This document shows positions 33,324-41,569 of a stretch of 64,000 bases of DNA, in pieces. Source of the DNA: Variovorax paradoxus (lineage in GTDB: Bacteria > Pseudomonadota > Gammaproteobacteria > Burkholderiales > Burkholderiaceae_C); the NCBI RefSeq assembly GCF_030815975.1, contig NZ_JAUSXL010000001.1:620001-684000 (forward strand), read 5' to 3'. Under the pieces are notes generated by a model that worked only from the letters and a program-made list of their open reading frames with translations, was not told the DNA's origin and did no database searches. Each line of letters begins with the position of its first letter. Position 1 is the first letter of the stretch. Both the position numbers and the translations under genes were made by a program.

Positions 33324-34343
33324 TCACACGGCTATCGGCGCAAGAGTCTGGAGCGCACCGCCTTGCCGAGCCGAAGCGTAGGCCGCGTCCATGACCTGCA
33401 TCATTGCCTCGGCGTCGCGCAATGACGCGATCGGCTTCGCACCCGTGCGACATTCGGCAAGGACCCGTTTGACGAACAAGGGGTAGTAAGCATCAGTGTC
33501 CAGTTCGAGACGCAGGCTCCGGGTGCCGGCGGCGAGATTGCTTCGGTCTCGGATCTCGATCCGGTCGGGGCCCGATTTCGCGTACATGCGATCGGATGCA
33601 AGGGTGAACGAGAACTCGCGCTGCTCGTCAGGGGTACTGGGGAAGCTGTAGCCGGTCTCCACGAGGCCGATCACGCCATCTTCGGTTTGCATCGTCAGCA
33701 ACGAATAGTCTTCAACCTCACGTCGGTGCGTCCTGGAGTTCATGGTCGCCGAGACGCGTGTGACTTCCTTGCCGGTCAGCAATCTGAAGAGGTCGATGAA
33801 GTGCGTCGCGACATTGATCGTGGATCCGCCACCGGAAAACGCGGGATCGAGCGCCCAGCCTGCGCCTGCAGCTTCGTAACGTCCGGGCGGACCGACGATG
33901 AAACGAAAGGACATGAAGTTGAAGTCCGACGGGATGCGACCCTCGGCACCGTTGACTGCGCTGAGCAGGTCGCTCATGCGAAAGATGAGTGGTACCGCGC
34001 AATAAAGATTGGCTTCCTCGGTCAGTTTCCGCAGCCGGGTCACCTGCGACATGTTGACACCGCAGGGCTTCTCCAGCGCAAATGGAATTCGCCGCGCAAT
34101 CACCGCTTCCGCGAGCGTCGGCATCTCGGAATGTCGACCGAACACAAACGCGAAATCGACTTCCTCCCGCTCCAGCAGCTCATAGGGCGACGAATACAGC
34201 GTACTGCCGAATCGCGCGGCGATTGCCTCTCCCTTGACATGCTCCGCATCCGAAACGGCAACCACCTCGATCCCGGGCGTGTCGAGCGCATCAAGATAGA
34301 GCGGGACATGCCAATGGCTGGCTTCCAGCAATGCAACTTTCAT
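33324..34343 (-). CDS. Gfo/Idh/MocA-family NAD(P)-dependent oxidoreductase
   Basis: A 339-residue oxidoreductase with N-terminal nucleotide-binding domain (KVALLEASHWHVPLYLDAL instead of the usual GxGxxG, which is unusual), the catalytic-type lysine in FALEKPCGVN (near residue 95), and a C-terminal alpha/beta domain with FSGGGSTINVATHFIDLFR. Such enzymes oxidise or reduce sugars, inositols and sugar acids. The degenerate N-terminal motif suggests a divergent subfamily. It lies 77 bp downstream of the AroE-like gene in the ABC transporter operon. Confidence 0.85.
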   Translation of the reverse strand: MKVALLEASHWHVPLYLDALDTPGIEVVAVSDAEHVKGEAIAARFGSTLYSSPYELLEREEVDFAFVFGRHSEMPTLAEAVIARRIPFALEKPCGVNMSQVTRLRKLTEEANLYCAVPLIFRMSDLLSAVNGAEGRIPSDFNFMSFRFIVGPPGRYEAAGAGWALDPAFSGGGSTINVATHFIDLFRLLTGKEVTRVSATMNSRTHRREVEDYSLLTMQTEDGVIGLVETGYSFPSTPDEQREFSFTLASDRMYAKSGPDRIEIRDRSNLAAGTRSLRLELDTDAYYPLFVKRVLAECRTGAKPIASLRDAEAMMQVMDAAYASARQGGALQTLAPIAV

Positions 34344-34420
34344 GCGTATCCTCCTCTCGTGCAGCCAGCCGCACGGAATGCCGCGGCGATCCTGGAAAGC
34401 CTATTCATGACATCTTCCTT

Positions 34421-35278
34421 TCATTCAGATGGCGACAACTGCGTGGTTTCGGGCCCGCCCGGTAGTGATTTGCCGTCAGGTCGGTAATCGAATCCAAGAA
34501 AACGCAGGGCATGCAGCGCCTGCCCTTCATGCATCGGGCGGCCGCCTTGGGTACGACAACCGCGTGCATCGGCGGTGCGGCAAAGCGGCGTCGGCTCGGG
34601 TGCATTGATGATGTCTACGACGATGGTGCCGGGATCCAGCCTCTCGGGATCCACGGGCATGGGATCGTTCGCGTGCATACCCAGCGGCGTGGCATTGATG
34701 ACGATTTCGAATCCGTGCGGATCGGGTGGGCCGGAATGTGTGGTGCAACCGGTCGCGGCGGCGACGGATTTGGCGAGGTCGTCCGCACGATGCTCGTCGA
34801 CATCGGATATGGTCAATGTCCGGGCGCCCGCGGATGCGACAGCGAACGCGATGGCTCTTCCCGCACCGCCGGCGCCGACGAGAAGAACGGACTTGTTCGC
34901 CGGGTGGTTGCCCTCCCATTGCATGCCAAGCACACAGCCGAGGCCATCGAATATGGCACCGACCCAGCGCCCATCCTTATCGCAGCGGATGACGTTGATT
35001 GCGCCGACCTGCCGGGCAGTCGGATGCAGTTCGTCGACGAAGGCCAGCATCCGTTGCTTGTGGGGCATCGTGACCAGCAGGCCGGAGAGATTCCCCAACG
35101 CCCGTGCGCCGGTGACGAATGCGGGCAGGTCATCGTCCTTGACGGCCAATGGGATGCACACCGCGTCTGCGCGCTGTTCGGCAAAGATCCGGTTCAATAG
35201 TTCGGGCGACTTGGCTGTCGTCAGCGGATCGCCCACCAACCCATAGAGTCGGGTTGTTCCTGTGACATGCGGCATCAT
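34421..35278 (-). CDS. Shikimate dehydrogenase-like NAD(P)-dependent oxidoreductase (AroE family)
   Basis: A 285-residue AroE-family protein. The substrate-domain lysine is in LLVTMPHKQRML, the nucleotide motif is LLVGAGGAGRAIAFAVASAG, and the NATPLGMHANDP segment is conserved. The start at 35278 overlaps the stop of the ABC receptor gene (ATGA). Because it sits inside a transporter operon rather than with aromatic biosynthesis genes, it is more likely a quinate/shikimate-type or related cyclitol dehydrogenase for catabolism than the housekeeping AroE. Confidence 0.85.
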   Translation of the reverse strand: MMPHVTGTTRLYGLVGDPLTTAKSPELLNRIFAEQRADAVCIPLAVKDDDLPAFVTGARALGNLSGLLVTMPHKQRMLAFVDELHPTARQVGAINVIRCDKDGRWVGAIFDGLGCVLGMQWEGNHPANKSVLLVGAGGAGRAIAFAVASAGARTLTISDVDEHRADDLAKSVAAATGCTTHSGPPDPHGFEIVINATPLGMHANDPMPVDPERLDPGTIVVDIINAPEPTPLCRTADARGCRTQGGRPMHEGQALHALRFLGFDYRPDGKSLPGGPETTQLSPSE

Positions 35279-36598
35279 GCTTTGGCCAGCGCTTCGGTGT
35301 AACGAGTGCGCACCTCGAGCGCCACGGCTGCAGGCGCCAGGTCACGCAGGATCATGCGCTGGAAGGCTTCGCCGCAGATCTGATTGAAGGTCGACTGGAT
35401 GATGGAGTAGTTCACCATGCGGCCGCGTTTTTCCACCAGCGCCTTCCAGCCCAGTTGGTCCTCGGCTTCGGGCGTCTTGAAGTAGGCGTCCTTGTAGGCG
35501 CTGGCGCGCGCCACCACTTCGCCGCCTCGCGCGGCGATCGCCTGAGCGGCCGGGCTGGCCATGAACTTGACGAACTCCCACGCGCCGCCCTGGCGTGGCG
35601 AATGGCTATTGATGCACATCTGAAAGCCATACACCGCGTGCTTGTCGTCGGGCTCCACCGAAGGGGCCGGCGCCCAGGCCAGGTCGTCGGCCACGGCAGC
35701 CTTCAGGCCACGGTATCGGTACAGCCCGAAGGTGGCGGAGGCCACCGTGCCTGCCCGCATCCCATCTTGCAGCTCGTTGTACGCGAACTGCAGGCTCACG
35801 GGTGTCGCAGCTTTCTTCTGGAAGAGGTCCTTGACGATGGTGGCGGCCAGCAGCAGCCGCTTGTCGCTGAAGCCGATCTCGCGGCCGTTGGGCGCGAAGA
35901 ACGGGTCGCTGTTGCCCGCAACGATGGAGCTCACGATGAACTCCATGAACGCCTGCGCGCCGCCGATCCCGCCGCTCAGGCCGATGGGGACGCCGTAGGC
36001 CATCTGGTTCTGCCTGGTCAGCAGCGGGCCGAGCGCGCTCACTTCCCCGTACGTGCGCGGCGGCGTCGCAATCTTCGCCTCGTTGAACTTGCTCTTGCGG
36101 TAGACGTAGATCGGGATGCGATAGTCCTGCTGCAAGCCCCAGATCTTGCCGTTGACGCGCGTCTGGTCCAGGCCGATCAGCCAGTCCGTGGTGTCCACCT
36201 TGTCGCGCGCGATCAGCTCGTCGATGGCCAGCACCGAGCCGGTGGACACGAACTCGGGCATCTGAAAGTTGTTCACGCGGATCACGTCGGGGCTGTCCGA
36301 CTTGGCGCGCGCCGCGCGTACGCCGTTTTGCCCGGCGGGGTCCACCACCACACGTACCTTCACACGCGGCTGGCTGGCCTCGAAAGCCGCGATCATCTGC
36401 GTCTGCGCCGCCGCACGCGGATCTTTGGTGTTGGCCGGGTCGAGAAAGGTGTCGTAGGCGATGGTCTCCGTGGTCTGCGCGAAAGCCTGGGCCCGCGGGT
36501 GTGCCCAGCATGGCAGCCATGCCACCCAGGAAGATGCGCCGGCTCGTACGCGGCGCCGGGTTCTGTTCGTTCATGCTTGCTGGTTTTTTCTCGTTCAT
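35275..36598 (-). CDS. ABC transporter extracellular sugar-binding protein, Tat signal, interrupted by a 1-base frameshift
   Basis: Receptor of the carbohydrate ABC system (solute-binding family 1), about 440 residues when repaired. The ATG at 36598 has an AGGAG ribosome site and starts a twin-arginine signal peptide (TSRRIFLGGMAAMLG). The frame then breaks in the GGGCCC at 36489-36494: removing one G or C joins it exactly to QAFAQTTETIAYD, giving an AFA/Q cleavage site and the mature protein (PDVIRVNNFQMPEFV, GLQQDYRIPIYVYRKS and so on) in the second frame. As read, the second frame alone has only a poor start at 36525. It is either a recent inactivating indel or a sequencing error. The gene is downstream of two permease genes and overlaps the AroE-like gene. 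Confidence 0.85.
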
Positions 36599-36632
36599 GT
36601 TGGTCTCCTGGTTTAAGTGCACGTGTGTTGGA

Positions 36633-37466
36633 CTAGCCTTTGACGGCGCCGGCGGTCAGGCCGCTGATGAACCATCGCTGCGCAAGCACGAAGATGGCGA
36701 CGATGGGAAGGGAGGACACCACGGCGTAGGCCATGACGTACGACCAGGTGATGCCGATGCTGTCGAACACCTGGTTGACCAGGGCCACTTGCAGCGTGCG
36801 GTGCGCGACCTCGGGCGCGAACGCGGCCACGGTGATGTAGTCGTTCCAGGTCGTGACCATGCCGATGACGGCGCTTGCGGCGATGCCGGGCCGCACCAGC
36901 GGCAGGATGACCTTGGTGAACGTTTGCCAGTGATTGGCGCCGTCCACCTGGGTCGCCTCGTCCAGCTCGCGCGGCACGGCGTCTACGAAGTTCTGCATGA
37001 ACCACACCGTCTGCGGCACCAGGCGCGCGGCCTGCACCACGATGATGACCGCGGCGTTGTTCAAGAGGCCCAGCGCGTCCAGCAGGAAGTAGGTCGGCAC
37101 CAGCAGCGCAACGCCGGGGATCATCGACGTGGACAGGATCAGCAGCATCACGGTGCGCTTGCCGCGGAACTCGAAGCGTGAAGCCGCGTAGCCGGCGGGC
37201 GCGGACAGCAGTACTGCGAGCGCAACCGCGCCGACCGCGTACAGCACCGAGTTGAACAGGTCGGTGCCGAAGGTCTCGTTTCGGAACACCGCCTTGTACG
37301 CCGAGAGGCTGGGCTCGGTAGGGAAGAAGGTAGGCGGGTAGGCCATGACGTTGGCCTCGCTCTTGAGCGAGGTGAGCACCGCCCAGGACAGCGGGATCAG
37401 CACGACCAGTACCAAGGCCGTCAGCACGGCCCAGGACAGCATTTTTTCGGAACGGCGGATATGCAT
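36633..37466 (-). CDS. Carbohydrate ABC transporter permease (MalG/UgpE type)
   Basis: A 277-residue inner-membrane permease with about six helices. The EAA motif is DEATQVDGANHWQTFTKVIL followed by PLVRPGIAA, and the N-terminal phrase LSWAVLTSLKSEANVMAYPPTFFP is typical of MalG relatives. The ATG at 37466 lies 5 bp after the stop of the partner permease. The open frame continues upstream over that gene, but this is not coding. It pairs with the MalF-like protein to form the channel for a sugar or sugar-like compound. Confidence 0.92.
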   Translation of the reverse strand: MHIRRSEKMLSWAVLTALVLVVLIPLSWAVLTSLKSEANVMAYPPTFFPTEPSLSAYKAVFRNETFGTDLFNSVLYAVGAVALAVLLSAPAGYAASRFEFRGKRTVMLLILSTSMIPGVALLVPTYFLLDALGLLNNAAVIIVVQAARLVPQTVWFMQNFVDAVPRELDEATQVDGANHWQTFTKVILPLVRPGIAASAVIGMVTTWNDYITVAAFAPEVAHRTLQVALVNQVFDSIGITWSYVMAYAVVSSLPIVAIFVLAQRWFISGLTAGAVKG

Positions 37467-37471
37467 GATGT

Positions 37472-38383
37472 TCAGCCCGAGACGCGGCCGGTGAGCCGCG
37501 TGTAAAGGTAGCCAAGGAAGAGATTGACCGCGAGCACCACGACGGAGATGACCGACGAGGGCGACAGGTCCACCGAGCGGAAGGCGCTGGAGAACACTTC
37601 GAAGCTCCAGGTGGCGGTGGAGCCCAGCGGTCCGCCGCCGGTGAGCACCAGGATCAGCGTGATGAGCGTGAGGTAGAGGATGCCCAGCGCCAGCGCGGTG
37701 CTGCCCAGCGTGGGCGCGATGTGCGGCCACACCGCGTGGCGCAGGCGCGCGCGCAGGCCACCCCCGTCGATATCGATCGCCTCGTACAGCTCCGCCGGGA
37801 TGCTTTGCAGCGAGGCGCTCATCATCACCATCACGTAGGGAAAGGACCACCACGCGGTGACCAGGATGACGAGGATCAGCGCCAGCGAAGGGTCGCCCAG
37901 CATCAGGCCGGGCTCCATGCCCAGGGACCGCATCAGATAGCTCATGGGCCCGTACGAGGGATTGAGCAGCCACAGCCAGAAGCAGCCCACCACGCCCATG
38001 GACAGCGTCCAGGGCAGCAACAGCAGGGTACGGACGTACGCAGCGCCGCGCGCAATGTTCTGCAGCGCAAGGGCGCAAGCCAGTCCTACGGGCAGCACCA
38101 CGGCCAGCGCGCCGAACACGTACAGCAGGGAGTTGAGGCTGAGTTCGAGAAAGGCGGGAGAAGTGATCACTGAGACATAGTTCGCCAGGCCCACGCCTTC
38201 CACCACGTCATAGAGGCGCGTGCGGTGGACGCTCAGCCACAGCACCACGGCCGTGGGATAGAGCGTGACGGCGAGCAGCACGGCGACGGCTGGCGCAAAC
38301 CAGGCGAAACGCGTCCAGAAGCCCGGCGGCCGGGGGTCCGCCTGCGCCACAGTCGCGGCCTGCCCGTAGGGAATGGCATTCAT
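37472..38383 (-). CDS. Carbohydrate ABC transporter permease (MalF/UgpA type)
   Basis: A 303-residue inner-membrane permease with six hydrophobic helices, the conserved AWFAPAVAVLLAVTLYP first helix, FVFGALAV region and EAA loop ELYEAIDIDGGGLRARLRHAV followed by WPHIAPTL. It is the first gene of the minus-strand operon and is divergent from the IclR gene across 120 bp carrying two copies of a 20-bp element, the nearer ending 16 bp from this start. Confidence 0.92.
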   Translation of the reverse strand: MNAIPYGQAATVAQADPRPPGFWTRFAWFAPAVAVLLAVTLYPTAVVLWLSVHRTRLYDVVEGVGLANYVSVITSPAFLELSLNSLLYVFGALAVVLPVGLACALALQNIARGAAYVRTLLLLPWTLSMGVVGCFWLWLLNPSYGPMSYLMRSLGMEPGLMLGDPSLALILVILVTAWWSFPYVMVMMSASLQSIPAELYEAIDIDGGGLRARLRHAVWPHIAPTLGSTALALGILYLTLITLILVLTGGGPLGSTATWSFEVFSSAFRSVDLSPSSVISVVVLAVNLFLGYLYTRLTGRVSG

Positions 38384-38399
38384 AAAAACGACCTCACAT

Positions 38400-38419
38400 A
38401 GAACATCGTTCCAATGTAG
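38400..38419 (-). promoter_or_regulatory. Putative IclR operator, permease side
   Basis: Read on the minus strand (toward the permease genes) this is CTACATTGGAACGATGTTCT. It contains the palindrome GAAC-N3-GTTC and matches the element on the IclR side in 18 of 20 bases, with the two copies in inverted orientation, so each stands in the same relation to its own gene. The TACATT within it could double as part of a -10 region. Confidence 0.65.
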
Positions 38420-38477
38420 TTGCTTGAATACGCCTCGTCATGCGGGATATCCCTTGGTTCCGGGTTAACTTATGATG

Positions 38478-38497
38478 CTACATTGGAACCCTGTTCT
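38478..38497 (+). promoter_or_regulatory. Putative IclR operator, regulator side
   Basis: CTACATTGGAACCCTGTTCT on the plus strand, ending 7 bp before the iclR ATG and again containing GAAC-N3-GTTC. A TATGAT candidate -10 hexamer lies directly upstream (38471-38476). The pair of elements predicts that the IclR protein controls both itself and the divergent transporter operon. Confidence 0.65.
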
Positions 38498-38503
38498 AAA
38501 TAG

Positions 38504-39337
38504 ATGGAGATTTTCGTGGCCACTGGCGACATGATCGAGCGCGTGCTGGACATCCTCACGCTGCTGGCCGACTACCCCCAAGGGCTGCCGATCAGCGAGG
38601 TCGCGCGGCGACTGGAACTGCCCAAGAGCGCCGTGCACCGGCTGCTGTCCATCTTGGTGAGGCGCGGGCTGGCGGTGCAGGACGAGTACAGCCAGCGCTA
38701 CCGCATGACGGTGAAGCTGGCCGCCATCGGCTTTCGCTTCCTCGCGGCCTCCGGCATCACGGAAATTTGCCAGCCGTCTCTGGACCGGCTGGCCGCGCGC
38801 ACCGGCGAACTGGTGCGCCTGGCATTGGTGGAAGACGATGCGCTGATCTGGATCGCCAAGGCCCAGGGCGCGCTCTCCGGCCTGCGTTACGACCCCGATA
38901 TGGGCCAGCCCGTGGTGCTGCACGCCACGTCGACCGGCAAAGCCTGGCTGGCGAGCCTGGACGAGGAGCAGGCCGTGGCGCTGGTCAAGGCGCGCGGCTT
39001 TGTCGTGCCTTCCCGGTTCGGCCGGCCAGTCGTGCGCGACGAGGCCAGCCTGCGTGCCGAACTTGCGCTGACGCGCGCGCGCGGCTATGGCACATCCGTC
39101 GAGGAAGGGGAGCCAGGCACGTGCGCGGTGGGCTGCGCGATCGTGGATCCGCAAAGCCGCCGCGCCATCGGCACCGTCAGTGTGGCCGGTCCCGTGGCGC
39201 GACTCCCACCGGAGCGCATCGCCGCCATCGCGCCCGACGTGCAAGCCACCGCGGCGGAGATCGCCGACCTGTGGCCCAGCCGCAAGGTGATGGAAGCCAT
39301 GATGGGGATCACGCCGCTGAAAGTCTCCAATGGATAA
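38504..39337 (+). CDS. IclR-family transcriptional regulator
   Basis: A 277-residue regulator: N-terminal winged helix-turn-helix (MIERVLDILTLLADYPQGLPIS, then PKSAVHRLLSILVRRGL) and a C-terminal GAF-like effector domain (about residues 90-260, with LHATSTGKAWLA and RARGYGTSVEEGEPGTCAVGC). It stands between the two halves of an ABC importer system and probably senses the imported compound or a derivative. Confidence 0.92.
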   Translation: MEIFVATGDMIERVLDILTLLADYPQGLPISEVARRLELPKSAVHRLLSILVRRGLAVQDEYSQRYRMTVKLAAIGFRFLAASGITEICQPSLDRLAARTGELVRLALVEDDALIWIAKAQGALSGLRYDPDMGQPVVLHATSTGKAWLASLDEEQAVALVKARGFVVPSRFGRPVVRDEASLRAELALTRARGYGTSVEEGEPGTCAVGCAIVDPQSRRAIGTVSVAGPVARLPPERIAAIAPDVQATAAEIADLWPSRKVMEAMMGITPLKVSNG

Positions 39338-39525
39338 AGGCCTTCCCCATCGGAAGCTCGCCGGAGCCGAGGTGCCATGCGCGTCCGCCGCTCCAGGCGT
39401 CGTTTTCATTCACAGGCGTCCATCGTGCGCGGCCGGCCGAGCGGCTGCGCTGTGTTTCCGAAGGGTCGGCCAAGTCGCGCTCAACCTGCGCGAGGCCGTG
39501 CCCACCACATTCAAGGAGCAAAACC

Positions 39526-40203
39526 ATGCTGGCAGGTGAAGGTGCAGTGGCTATCTGGAACGACATCGCCGAGGCCGGGCGCGCAGAGTTTTACGCTTGG
39601 CATCTGCACGAGCACATGCCCGAGCGCGTGGGCATTCCCGGATTTGTGCGGGGGCGCCGCTATCGCGCTGCCGATGCCGCGACGCAGCCGGAGTTCTTCA
39701 CTCTGTATGAAACCGCGAGCTTCCAGGTCATCCAGGGCAGCGACTATCTGTCGCGCTTGAACGAGCCCACGGAGTGGACGCGTGCGACCACCGCACATTT
39801 CCAGACGACCACGCGATCACTCACGCGCGTGGTGGCCAGCCACGGTGTGGGCTCGGGTGGCGCGATGCTGACCGTGCGCTTCGACATCGCGGACGACACG
39901 GTGCGCGACGTGGTGCCGCGCCTGACCTCGGCGCTGGAAGCCGCTGCGCGGCTGCCGCGCATCAGCGGTGCGCACCTGCTGGGCTCGGACCCCGGCATGT
40001 CGGGCCAGCGCACTGCCGAAAGCAAGGACCGCAAGGACCTGCAGGCCCCGGCTCGCTGGGTGCTGTTGCTGGAGGCATGTGATCCCGGCGCCTTCGATGC
40101 GGCCCTTGCGCTATTGCAACAGGCCACCGAACTGCGTGACGCTGCCGTGGGCCGCTATCTGCATGAATACACGCGGCTGAAAACCGCCTGGCAAGCGGGA
40201 TGA
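39526..40203 (+). CDS. DUF4286-like / dimeric alpha-beta barrel protein
   Basis: A 225-residue protein of unknown function. The N-terminal half has the phrase WHLHEHMPERVGIPGFVRGRRYRA, which resembles DUF4286 and EthD-type ferredoxin-like barrels; the C-terminal half (RYLHEYTRLKTAW end) may be a second copy of the fold. The start at 39526 is supported by AAGGAG 9 bases upstream; the open frame before it overlaps the IclR gene. It lies between the IclR gene and the transporter ATPase gene, so it is part of the same module. The 188 bp before it hold no recognisable gene. Confidence 0.7.
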   Translation: MLAGEGAVAIWNDIAEAGRAEFYAWHLHEHMPERVGIPGFVRGRRYRAADAATQPEFFTLYETASFQVIQGSDYLSRLNEPTEWTRATTAHFQTTTRSLTRVVASHGVGSGGAMLTVRFDIADDTVRDVVPRLTSALEAAARLPRISGAHLLGSDPGMSGQRTAESKDRKDLQAPARWVLLLEACDPGAFDAALALLQQATELRDAAVGRYLHEYTRLKTAWQAG

Positions 40204-40302
40204 GGGATCACAACTCCCCCCTTCGACCTGGAAGTGCGCGCAGCGGCACCCGGCCGGCTTTGCGCGACAACAAATTTATCTTTTGAATGAGGAGACACCA
40301 AG

Positions 40303-41364
40303 ATGGCAACAGTTGAGATTCAGGACGTCGCCAAGTCCTTCGGCAGCACGCAGATCATCCGCGGCGTGAGCATCGACATCCGGGACGGCGAATTCGTCGT
40401 GCTGGTCGGCCCCTCGGGCTGCGGCAAGTCCACGCTGTTGCGCATGGTCGCGGGCCTGGAAGGCATCGACGGCGGTGAGATCCGCATCGGCGGGCGCCGC
40501 GTGAACGGCCTGCTGCCCAAGGATCGCGACATCGCCATGGTGTTTCAGAACTATGCGCTGTACCCGCATCTCACGGTGGCGGACAACCTCGCGTTCTCGC
40601 TGAAGCTGCGCCATGCGCCGCAGCAGGAGACCGAAGAGCGCGTGGCCCGGGCTGCCAAGATCCTGGGGCTGGAGCCACTGCTCACGCGGCTGCCCAAGCA
40701 GCTCTCCGGCGGCCAGCGCCAGCGCGTCGCCATGGGCCGAGCCATCGTGCGCGACCCGCAGGTCTTCCTGTTCGACGAGCCGCTGTCCAATCTGGACGCC
40801 AAGCTGCGTGTGGCAATGCGTGCGGAGATTCGCGAGCTGCACCAGCGCCTGAAGGCCACCACCGTCTACGTCACGCACGACCAGATCGAGGCCATGACGA
40901 TGGCAGACAAGATCGTGGCCATGCACGATGGCATCGTGGAACAGGTAGGCACGCCGCTCGACCTGTTCGACCGGCCGCGCAACGTCTTTGTCGCGGCCTT
41001 CATCGGCTCGCCGTCGATGAACCTGCTGCCCGTCAAGGTGAACGGCAAGGGCGTTGTGGACAACGCGGGCAACCACTGGACCGTGCCCGGCGTGCCGGCC
41101 ACAAGCGGGCAGGCCCTCACGCTGGGCGTGCGGCCCGAGCACCTGCGGCTGGACGCCGAGGGCGTGGAGGCGCGGGTGCTGGTGGTGGAGTCCACCGGCT
41201 CGGAGACGCACCTCATCGTCGATGCGGGCGGCACCAAGCTCACCTGCGTGCTGCGCGAACGGGTCGGTGTGCGCCCCGGCGACCAGGTGCGCCTGGGTGC
41301 GGACAGCGCGCATGTTCATCTTTTCCGCGCCGACTCCGGCGAACGGCTCGAGCCGTTGCACTGA
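40303..41364 (+). CDS. Carbohydrate ABC transporter ATP-binding protein (MalK/UgpC type)
   Basis: A 353-residue ABC ATPase: Walker A GPSGCGKST near residue 38, MVFQNYALYPHLTVADNLAF, signature LSGGQRQRVAMGRAIVRDP, Walker B VFLFDEPLSNLDAKLR, VYVTHDQIEAMTMADKI, and a C-terminal TOBE/OB regulatory domain of about 110 residues. Its ribosome site is AGGAGACACCAAG. It supplies the missing ATPase for the permeases and receptor encoded on the other strand at 35-38 kb. Confidence 0.93.
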   Translation: MATVEIQDVAKSFGSTQIIRGVSIDIRDGEFVVLVGPSGCGKSTLLRMVAGLEGIDGGEIRIGGRRVNGLLPKDRDIAMVFQNYALYPHLTVADNLAFSLKLRHAPQQETEERVARAAKILGLEPLLTRLPKQLSGGQRQRVAMGRAIVRDPQVFLFDEPLSNLDAKLRVAMRAEIRELHQRLKATTVYVTHDQIEAMTMADKIVAMHDGIVEQVGTPLDLFDRPRNVFVAAFIGSPSMNLLPVKVNGKGVVDNAGNHWTVPGVPATSGQALTLGVRPEHLRLDAEGVEARVLVVESTGSETHLIVDAGGTKLTCVLRERVGVRPGDQVRLGADSAHVHLFRADSGERLEPLH

Positions 41365-41379
41365 TCCCTGCAGGGATCA
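41342..41379. repeat. Two adjacent perfect palindromes at the 3' end of the ABC ATPase gene
   Basis: AACGGCTCGAGCCGTT (41342-41357, 16 bp) lies in the last codons of the ATPase gene and TGATCCCTGCAGGGATCA (41362-41379, 18 bp) starts on its stop codon. Both are perfect and separated by four bases. No T-run follows, so a standard Rho-independent terminator is not supported; mRNA-stabilising hairpins or protein-binding sites are alternatives. Confidence 0.6.
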
Positions 41380-41569
41380 CAAGAGGAATGCCGCTCGTCC
41401 GATTCGGTGCTCGCGGCAGCGAGAAGCTCGGATGACCGGCGTTCAAGGGAGCGTGCGCGAGATCAATGCCGCCACGCTGCCTGGCGCAGCGCCCGCGAAA
41501 AGCGCGGTGCAGCTTTCAACGGCGTCGCAGCGGCGGCGCACTTGAGGCAATGCGCGGCCAAGGCAAAGA

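Noticed and set aside
39338..39525. Gap between the IclR gene and the DUF4286-like gene, with frames open in two phases
   Set aside because: No start with a ribosome site and no recognisable protein sequence; treated as leader.
41433..41545. A 37-codon frame (MTGVQGSVREINAATLPGAA onwards) between the ABC ATPase and UxaA genes
   Set aside because: No clear ribosome site, no recognised family and no coupling to a neighbour; I could not support it as a gene.
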